Shown here one piece after another: positions 20,001-29,000 of a stretch of DNA of 64,000 nucleotides; position 1 is the stretch's first letter, and each line of letters opens with the position of its first letter. The notes beneath the pieces were generated by a model. The model did no database searches. It had not been told where the DNA came from and saw nothing but the letters and a program-made list of their open reading frames with translations. The translations under genes were made by a program, and so were the position numbers. Source of the DNA: Steromphala cineraria (Eukaryota > Mollusca > Gastropoda > Trochida > Trochidae); contig OU744724.1 of assembly GCA_916613615.1 (NCBI GenBank), positions 22,430,171-22,494,170 on the forward strand, read 5' to 3'.

Positions 20001-23000
20001 TGAGGAGAAGTCGAAAGTGTCAAAAGTTTACGGACGGACGACGGACGGACGCCGGACGGACGACGGACGACGGACGGACGCCGGACGACGGGCCATGCCA
20101 TAAGCCCATCTGGACTTTCAGTCCTGATGAGCTAAAAATAAGAAAAGTGACAACAAAGGCTTTGGTGTTCACCCTTTAATGGTTACCTGCAGTTTTTGTC
20201 TGATACTTGATAATTTCTTCTTTGACTACAAATAACAGGCTTGATTAATGCCCATCAGAAATTTGTAATTTATTGGGGTAACATTAAAGAAATTAAATAT
20301 AAAAATGTGCTACTGTCCCTTTAAAGTGGTAAATGGGTCCGAGTGTTGAAACCTCCTCACCTGGCATATAGCAGACTCCAGCATACTAATGAAGACATTG
20401 AATTGTTTGAAATTTCCAGTTTTGTGAGTCAAATCTTCTATATCTAGAAATAGAAAGGAAAATCATTATCATTAAATGATGAGCATAAAACAATGCAGCA
20501 GGAAAACACTATTAGTAATCAGGTTCTTCTTAATGCAGTTTTTGTTTTAAAAAATGATGCATATCTATAACACATAAAGGTATGTATGCAAAATGTTAAT
20601 GATTAAGAATCAGCTTAATATTAATATCAAGTAGACAACATATATTTTAGTGTTATGACGATTGAAGACAATTCATAATATGATACATATTACAATCTTT
20701 CAGAATGATATGAGATACACTCTTCAGATTTAAGATCATTAAATATTATGCAATATGAGTGCGTTAATGCATTTGGCACAAGAGACGATATATTAGAGCT
20801 GTGAAGATATACTGATACATGTATATCAATGATATATCAGGAATTGTGATACTCAATCTGAGGATATATGTATTGTGAATTGTATTGTCTAAATTTCCTT
20901 TTACCCTACTGTACCCGGGTACCCTTCATAACACTGTTTTCAGTAAATTATCTAACCAATACAAAATATATTGTGTTTCAAAATATCTCAGCCACATAGG
21001 AGTGGACACATCATCTTTATAAAATCTTTTGGGTGAGTTATTGTTTAGCGCCTTTGGGCAATATTGCAGCTATTAGCGGCATAAAATCCTTTAAATAACA
21101 AATAACCCTTTCACAACAACTGTCTTGATTAAAGCCACCATACACAGGCATACAGTAGAGCTGTAACGATATGTTGTGGTATATAATATATATATATAAT
21201 GATACACATATTGTGATACATTCTCTGTATCGTTGACTTTAAAATGGCTTATTTTGCCTAAAAATCTGAGGATTTGTGAAAATTTAATGTTTTATTTTGT
21301 GAAAGATACGCACTCACAAAAAGTTAACCTTGTAATTTGCAAATTTGGTGTCAGCATGTACCGGTAATATTTTGTTATCGTTACATCTTTTTCAAATTAA
21401 GAAGACATTAAAAAACTTTTAAAATGCATTTAAGAAGTAAGATAATGAACAACGGCACAAAACATTGATGAGTAAGTACAAACTGACAAAATTTCTAAAA
21501 ATAAATTGTCATCACATATTTTCTCTTTTCACATACCATGTCAATGGAAACCAAAACCTTGATCATGAAATTAATTTGTCATTCCCTAAATTTCTGAAAA
21601 CAGTTTAAAAATTTAAAAGTATTTTAAAATTAAAAATGTTAGGTTTGGTAAAAACCTGCCTTCGTATCTTAAGCCTACACTTCACGACCTATGCAAAATA
21701 GGGGGTACTCGTTTGAAAACTTTGACTGCCTTTCACAAAATAAACACCAAAAGATTCTACATTAGAGTTGTCAATTAAACCCCAAACTTTGACATTGACA
21801 TTGGGTTTTCTGAGTTTTCTTTTATCTAGTATTATCCTGGCATGACTGATGGTTTATTTCTTAGATGTGTATCTTTATCCATCAGCACTGTATGTTCAAA
21901 TGAAAAAAAAATAACGATAATCATATTGTCACAACTTGTTATTCATGAAAACTAAAATTTCAGTAGTCTAAATTCTGAGTTTTATGCATGATTGCGAGAA
22001 TGCATTTTACCGGCCGCACATAAATAGTGTCATTTCTCACTTTCTTTTCTTTTATCCCTTGAATTCACATTATACTATGTCCTTTATCCTTAAGATATTT
22101 GTAGATATTTGTATTTGTATCTTTTTTAACCCTTGGATTTGTGTCAACAATCTTTCAGGGTTAGTTTGTCTAGTGTAAGGGTTGGTAAGGGTTATAGACA
22201 AAACGGCGACACGGCAAAACGGCGACAAGCCAAAACGGCGACATTTTGGACGGAACGGCGACACACCCCAAAAAATTGTTGGACAGAACGGCGAAACACA
22301 TTTTCAATGAAATTTTACACAAAAATTGCTTGATAAAACGGCGACGCATTTGGATTAAACGGCGACACCTTTTTTCAAAGAAAACATTGTTTAACTTTGA
22401 TTCGTTTACCTTTCATGTCTGATACGCATATTATTTTTATCTTTTATCAATAAAGGGATATGTTTCAATTATGTCCAGCACATAAAAAAAACATAAAACT
22501 GCTCTATATATCAAATATGACTTGCGTATGCTCAATTAATTGTATAATTCATATCTATTACTTCAATATATTATTTGATAACTATGTCATGATTTATGAT
22601 AATAAACTTCACTTGACTCATAACTAATACACTCTTGAATTTTCGATTTCGTATTGATTGATTTGTTTTCTTAATAAACTACTCAATGTACTTTTCGAGT
22701 AGTTGTCACAATCCAAATAATTGTTTTCTTAACGAACAAGGTATTACAGTAGAAGATTGTTTATATGTTTTCTTAACTAATTACGTATTGTTGTAGAGTC
22801 ACCTCCATTGTTGCATAACACAATTCAGTTTTTAAAATGTTTCAAAAGTTTACGTCTCTCACTCTCTCCAACAAATATACGCCCAATAGATCTTCAAAAT
22901 TCCATTTGGAAATGTAAATGTACTTGTTTTGACTGCTTTTATGTATCAAATAATTTCCGTTTATACAAATATTCATGTTGAAAGACAGTTAGTCAGCTAT

Positions 23001-23806
23001 GCACAGATCACTCCAAAGCTTACAGAAAGTTTCATTCCACCAATTTTGTTTCCTCTTACACTTGCTTTTTCTGTTAGTTGAACTATTTTGGTTTTCATTC
23101 ATTTCTGTTATCTATTTGTATCTCAAATGTTTATGATAGAGTATCCTTATTTCTGACACACGCTTTTACATTTTCATATATTTGCTCTAAAAGGTTACTA
23201 ATTTTTGGACTAAGGCCATGCATGTTCAGGATATTCCATAGTTTATTTCTTTCCACTGAATCGAAAGCTTTCGCAAAGTCAACAAATAGAGCATAAAATT
23301 TCCCACCTTTAACATTAAGACATTTCTTGACACTTTGTAGAATAAACACATTATAAATGGTTGTGTAACCTTGTCTAAAACCTGCAATCGAATATAACAA
23401 ACATGTTACAAACTATTACAAAAAAATATTTGTGTCGCCGTTCAGTCCAATACAAATCTGTCGCCGTTCAGTCCAATTTGTCGCCGTTTTAACTAATTTA
23501 TTGTCGCCGTTTTGCCGTGTCGCCGTTTCGTCCGTATCCCGTTGGTAACATATTTTAGTTAAAATTACTAGCGCTCGGTAATGTTGAGTACTCCCCGCAA
23601 ACTTATGCTACAATGAATTAGACCACACTAAAAAGCTCCAAATATCCTTTACATGGTGAATCAAACGTCGCTCTCCACTGATCTGCAGATAATCTGTCTT
23701 CAACTTCAGCTGTCACTGAGCCTCCATGGCTCTCCAGTGTCACAATGTACTCGTTTCCACGGAACACGTGGGCACTGCTGACTGTTGTGTCGTCTTCAGA
23801 TGCCAT
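11021..23806 (-). CDS. CCDC61: CCDC61 (VFL3 homologue), centrosome/basal-body coiled-coil protein, 560 aa
   Basis: CCDC61 is a SAS-6/XRCC4-like protein needed for basal-body anchoring and orientation. Exons on the minus strand, 5' to 3': 23653-23806, 20361-20443, 17651-17814, 17282-17387, 16835-16881, 16098-16314, 15102-15447, 14723-14801, 14193-14281, 13757-13789, 13369-13429, 12928-12985, 11682-11829, 11021-11118. All have AG/GT borders and compatible phases, summing to 1683 nt. The N-terminal head has VFRGNEYIVTLE, SADQWRATFD, EDLTHKTGNFKQF, SMLESAICQ, SDSVSLDLLTYADLESLR, NSKRYLILTYTVEFDRIHYP and LPLPYVGKPDP. A coiled coil follows, then SERNLRVRVKSLTNELALYKR, an Arg/Ser-rich region with many RSSS/SRD motifs (exon 15102-15447), LRFDPTAYVKEKER, and a C-terminal helix (DIDERLSRLQQLMK). 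All match vertebrate CCDC61 (about 510 aa). Exon 13 must start at 11829: the nearer acceptor at 11808 would break frame with exon 12. Confidence 0.95.
12456..12790. repeat. dispersed repeat in a CCDC61 intron (copy A)
   Basis: Shares words such as ACAAGGGCA, TCAAGGTA...ACCCT, CAAATTTGGTT and TCTGAGAAA with 16380-16600, in the same relative order in part. Probably two old copies of one dispersed family. No ends could be defined. Confidence 0.45.
16380..16600. repeat. dispersed repeat in a CCDC61 intron (copy B)
   Basis: Diverged relative of 12456-12790: AACAAGGGCAGTTATGCCC, ATCAAGGTATCGATACCCT, ACAAATTTGGTT and ATCTGAGAAATTTTC. No coding signal. Confidence 0.45.
18000..18100. mobile_element. 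possible 3' tail of a short retroelement
   Basis: GGGCCCAAGGCCTTATACGA, then AAATAAACTTGATTTATGATTTATGAT. A short terminal repeat of this kind is typical of LINE/SINE 3' ends. Body and target duplication were not found. Confidence 0.35.
18331..20140 (+). repeat. AGCTCATCAGG repeat family, expanded copy with ten ~146-bp tandem units
   Basis: The head is (A)nTAGAGCCATTGGCTCTGTAGCTCATCAGG. The body has ten units, each with GTGACCCCTGTGACCCTATT followed by TGGGGTCA; those blocks start near 18575, 18719, 18865, 19011, 19155, 19303, 19447, 19595, 19739 and 19888. A GGACGGACGCCGGACG-rich stretch (20030-20095) and the tail CCTGATGAGCTAAAAA follow. Each unit holds an imperfect palindrome (GACCCCTGTGACCC / GGGGTCACAGGGTC). 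The element lies in the intron between CCDC61 exons 2 and 3. Units switch between a GGTCATGGGGTC and a GGTCACAGGGTC form. Confidence 0.9.
22181..23548. mobile_element. 1352-bp DNA transposon with 8-bp target duplication and CGGCGACA arrays at both ends
   Basis: GTTGGTAA occurs at 22181-22188 and again at 23541-23548. Between them, the ends are inverted repeats: left GGGTTATAGACAAAACGGCG, right (reverse complement) GGGATACGGACGAAACGGCG, both continuing ACACGGCAAAACGGCGACA. The left arm carries about seven and the right arm about five copies of AACGGCGACA or close variants, in inverted orientation. An 8-bp duplication is typical of hAT and P-type transposases. No transposase is present, so the element is non-autonomous. 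The only coding trace inside is a reverse-transcriptase fragment. It lies in CCDC61 intron 1. Confidence 0.88.
23131..23400 (-). pseudogene. non-LTR reverse transcriptase fragment inside the 8-bp-TSD transposon
   Basis: About 89 residues with GFRQGYTTIYNVFIL and FVDFAKAFDSVERNKLW. The F-x-D-x-x-K-A-F-D-x-V block is the conserved motif at the first catalytic aspartate of LINE reverse transcriptases. No second catalytic motif, endonuclease or 3' tail was seen, so this is a dead fragment, either captured by the transposon or inserted into it and later eroded. Confidence 0.8.
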
Positions 23807-24300
23807 GATTCAAGAATCAATCCTTCGTATATTGTCCAAAACGTTATATCAATGCAGATGTAAAATCAAAACAATGTCACGTTTCAACATGAATTTCTCA
23901 AAGCGTTTGATTGCAATAAGAAATGTCAATATTCTTTGCTTATTACGCAAGTAGTTTGTATATAGATTGTTGTTTGCATATAATTCAAATCACATCATTC
24001 CTTTCTCATGATAGGGTTTTCTAATTTACAAAATTTGATGCCTGAACACAACTTTTTAATCCCCATCGTCTTTCAAACAAGCCGCTGTCAGCCATGATGG
24101 ATACAAGACATGCGCACTAGTAACAAAATGCACTTCCGGTATAAACACGCACTTGCTTGTCACGACTTGTTTCCATTGGGGCGGTATTTTGAATTTTAAT
24201 CGAACAGAGAGAACTGAATTATAGTAGAATGAAACCAATTTGTTTCGATTTGACTAATTTGATTTTAGTAGAACATATATTATTGAGAGGTCATGAATTC

Positions 24301-24349
24301 GATACATCAGAGACCATATATATTCAATATATATGGTCTCTGGATACAT
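24301..24349. repeat. 35-bp perfect palindrome between 7-bp direct repeats
   Basis: CAGAGACCATATATATT, one base, then its exact reverse complement (24308-24342). GATACAT stands immediately on both sides (24301-24307 and 24343-24349). It looks like a minimal inserted or collapsed inverted-repeat element with target duplication. Confidence 0.85.
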
Positions 24350-25223
24350 TAAACAATGTTAATAACATTTTTAAACATACACAAATAAATAAAAAAAATT
24401 AATGCTTATTTGTTCCAGTTGAAATCGATTGATATTTAACAATTAATCCAAGATCAGATTAAACAATGATCTCTTTAATTGCCGCATGAAGGTTTAATTC
24501 ACACCAGATACATTAGACCACCGTCAACTGTCAACAAGAACTCTTGCCATTTCTGTTGTTCTATAATGACGCCATTAGTTTTTCTATTCCTGTTTAAAAA
24601 ATGTACGTGAGAATTTTATCTGGGAAATCATTCTATGAGAGGGATTCACTTAGTTGGGTTACTTGTAAACACTGCTTTATATGCCTGATGGCCGAATCAT
24701 TAATTCATTCCAAATGGAGACTCTACCTAGCTTGTAACCTATCAAGTCAGCTGATAAATGCAAGAAAACTTCCATTCAAACTCTGGGTAATAATTTGAAA
24801 AAAGAGATTATTTGAAATTTATCAAATACAAATAGAGACCTAATTGCTCCTTTTAAAACAGCTGTCGCTATCGTGTATCCCATACAGTGATACAGAGTAG
24901 TAGTAGTAATAGGTGTTCATCACTTGGATATCATTTTTTCGAATTACCGAAATTCTTAACTCACAAATATGACAAAAATAACCAAAGAAATAAAAGGGAT
25001 AGCCTAATGATTTAAAGAAATATTTCACTGTTTTACAATTTATGAAACCAAAACCGTATTAATGAAAGTGAAACGAGGACGTGTATGGATGCATTTTTGT
25101 CATTTCTAAAGAAAACCCATGCTAAAACTTCGCAATATATCTTGACCCGAATAAGATCAAGGATAAACGATTCTTTTAGATGGTTATCCTTTCAACGTGT
25201 CAGTAGACAAATAGATCATAACA

Positions 25224-25890
25224 TTTTTTTTTTAATAGAGACATTGGCTCTGTATTCATCAGGCTTCATGTTCAATATTGCTTTAGCAGTGACCACATGA
25301 TCACCAAATGTGCATCCCCATTATCTAAGAAGTCTACAAAACATCTCAGTATTCAATGTCTTGTGCTTCTGGACGAAACAGTGACAAAAGGGCAATAAGG
25401 TTAAAGCAGGGGGACAGGGTCACACATTCTAAAATTACCGGTAAGCATGTAGGCGTTAAGATTTCAGATACCGGTATAAATCAATTCAGAAATGGAAACT
25501 GCTCAAACTTTCAAAGAAAATGTAAAAGATTGTAACGTTCCAAAAAGACTACCAAATAAATGCAATTGATATTTTAGGGTATAGGATCCAAATGTTTACC
25601 AAGTCCTTTTCTGGTTTTCAAACTGTAAATAATAATCCTCAATAGTCAGGGAGTCTGTACACAAGGTTTCAGATGTCTAGGCCTTATGCTTCTGGAGAAG
25701 AAGATGAACAGAGGTTTAAACGGCGTGGCCCCTCTGACCCCAATTAGAGGCCGCAGGGCTACCAAATCTATACATTATAATCCTCACTATAGTCATGGAA
25801 AAAGTCGAAATGCACAATGTTTACGGACATATGGACAGACGCCGGACACAATGCCATGTCATGAGCCCATCGGATTTGTACCTCGCTATT
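25224..25890 (+). repeat. AGCTCATCAGG repeat family, diverged copy
   Basis: Family head after a T-rich run (ATAGAGACATTGGCTCTGTA, TTCATCAGG). One or two body units follow (GTCTAGGCCTTATGCTTCTG, GGCCCCTCTGACCCC), then the tail ACAGACGCCGGACA and CATGAGCCCATCGG. ORFs in this stretch are shadows. Confidence 0.7.
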
Positions 25891-26094
25891 TTCCCCCGTA
25901 TAGATTAAAAAAAGCATTTACCGTTGAACTCTATTCACAATAAATTTGACTTCATTATTGATTTTCCGATTTAGAAAAACAGATAGTTTTTCTTTTTCCC
26001 TCTTACGCGGAAATATGCCGCGTGTTAAGTATTTCCTTTCAAATTAAACTAAACTGGTCCAAAAGAAGTCAAAACTTGAAGAGCCTCATTGACA

Positions 26095-29000
26095 ATGAAG
26101 GTTGTGTTATTTATCGTTACAGTGATGTCGGCTTATAGACAGACCAAAACAGGTAATCCATGATTTAACCATTCACATTCACTAAATTTTTAATGATTTT
26201 GTACAAACGGTATAAAGTCTGAACATTTGTGAACGATATTTATCGAGATGAATTATTAGAGAATGTTATATATACTGTTCTATAAAATGAATGGGGGATT
26301 GTGATATTATCAAATACTGGAATTCATCGAAAGCAGGTTGCAAAGATTTATTACTGTTGTTCAACGGACAATGGGGCGTTTGCTTCAGAAAGTGAAGCGA
26401 TAAAATCATATTATCATACATCACCTCTCCAGCATAACTCCAACACTTGATATTCGATAGGCCTTAATTTCAGCAAAATCGCGTTTATTGTAGCAACCCC
26501 ATCGAGGATACTTTCGTACCTACCGTATTTCCTTAATTACACGCCGGGCGTCTATTATTTTCAAAAGGTCTACATCATAGGCGTCTATTTGAGGCAGGCT
26601 TCTATTCAAGGCAGGCGTCTATTTCGTAAAAAGCGAAACCGTTTAGACTATTTTGTAAAAAAATCAGATAATTTAACCAAAAAGAAGCGTTTTTATATAT
26701 TAAACTTGGTTTACGCGGCGTTTAATTAAGGCAGGCGTTTATTATTTTCAGAAAGTCTTATGCAAGGGCGTCTATTCGAGGCAGGCGTATATTCAAGGCA
26801 GGCGTGTAATTAAGGAAATACGGTATATGAAATTTCTGATTGGACTAGCTAGTTTAGGAGCAGTACGCTGAAGAGTTGAGACGTAATTAAGGAGGTAATG
26901 TAGTAAGACCTAACTCAGGCAGTGTTTGAGAGTGACGCGAGTAAATACTTGCGGGGGAATATGATAATAAATAGAATCTTGAATTTTCTCTTCCAGACAA
27001 TCCCATAAAGGTAGACCTCTTTGTGAATGACAAGAACATTTCAAACTACCAGACAAGTGAGGGCCGTTCTGTAAATCTTACATGCAATGTCTCAGGAATA
27101 GTCTCACCACGGATCAAATGGCACAAAGGCAGAATTAACATTAAAACAGAGGATTTTAACTCATCTGTCGAGGTCTCTAAAGAATACTCTAGTTATTTCA
27201 CGATACCGGAAGTAACTTGTGAGGACGGCGGGAATTACATATGTCAGGCCGGAAATAAGGTCATCAAGGAAGACGTTTTGATGCTGGATGTCAAATGTAA
27301 GATTGTTCAGTTTCTGCTTTTGAATTTTTATGAACTTTTAACCTTATATATGACCTTTTAGAGAACAAGAAGGAGTAAAGATTTATTTTCAATATGCCTA
27401 TATATTGTCATTTATCTCCGCGGTTCTATTTTCTCTCCAATTTGCGAAAGATGGCATCAATTGAAATTTACTCACAATCATCATATAAGGCTTAGCACGC
27501 AATGCAGGCACTGTATATAACGTAATTGCCTGTTTAATAGCACTGGTTTACCAGAAATAAAATGATTGACCTATCTTTACATTCTAACTTTGAAGTAAGT
27601 GCTAAATATTTCAATTCGAATTATCAAAGTTTAAAGATAAGTTATCAATTAAACTTTTTATGCCCCCGAACCGTCCGTCCGTCCGTCTGTCCGTTTGTCC
27701 ATAACTTTTGATTGGTCAGAGCTAAGTCTTTGATACTTGACATATGCATCCGGGGGCATTCGTGTTTCACAAACACATCTTGTTTTATTTTGATGTTTCA
27801 GGTTCACCAAAATTGACTGATATGTCTGGGTTCAATTCCAACTTGACAGTTTCGCTTTACGAAGATTTGGTGTTTACTTTCAACGTGACCTCGAACCCAC
27901 AGTCAGTTATTGCTGAGTGGCGCTTAGACTCGATCAACACTTCTCTTACCAAACTAGCTGAGTTCGCCTCGAGCCCCAGTGTGTCTGATAGAGTCCAAAC
28001 GTTCACCCTCTCACACCGCAATATAACCGAGGAGAAACTGGGACTATATAAGATAAACATTGCTAACGGTGTGAGCAATCTTGTCTTATATTACACGTTG
28101 TCCCTCTACAAGAACAGTGAGTATAGAGGAGAGTCAGACAGACAGACAGACAGACAGATTGTATTAGTATATAAATGGCCCGGAGACCAATAGTACAATG
28201 TAAATGAATTTCACAATAGAAACAGCGCTACCATGTAATAGGACAACCATGACATCAAAATAATATCTCAGTAACATCAGAGGTTTACAAGTGATGTCAA
28301 TTTGATCGGTAACGATTGATATGGTATAGGACTAGCGATAGTCTGTACAAAAGCTGGACATTGTTTGAAGTTAAAAGAGAAATAAACTTTTCTGTAGTTG
28401 GGTATTTACAGAAATATAAAGGTTAATATTTATATCTTAAACATGTGTATTGAGGACACCCCAGAAGAGTAGAGTAGAGTCGTGGTATTTCAATAGATGA
28501 TTTATTTTTAATTATACCCCTGGCCATAGGTCGATATATATCACAAAACTGTAAGAGGAAATATTTGTTCGAAAAAAAACCTAGTCATCTGATTCTTTCA
28601 AATGTCGCACATGTAGTCTACCCTACTTGGGTCAGTGCCAAATTACTTCGTTGAGCTTTCCTTTTGCGAATTTTTATGCTTAGTCATTTTCTAAGATCAG
28701 AATTTGTCGACAAATTGAAGAAAACTCCTTATCCAATTCTTTTTAAATTTTGCACATGACTTCCGGCTACCCATGCAATAAGAAGGGGTGCAGTGTCAAA
28801 TTATAAGCTATTTCGTTAGGTTATCCATATTTTACGAATTTTGTACCAAGATAAGATAATTGTGAAGGTTCGGGGTATCAGTGAGCCACGCTCACGCTTT
28901 TTCTTCTTTTCTTTTTCATTTTTTGTGCATGTTTTTTCTTGTCTGTTTTTATATTTTGTATTGGAGCGTTATTCATTCTTCATAATGTCTTTTATATTCA

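Noticed and set aside
24056..24238. Minus-strand 60-codon ORF upstream of CCDC61
   Set aside because: No homology recognised and no good splice sites; more likely promoter or 5' flank.
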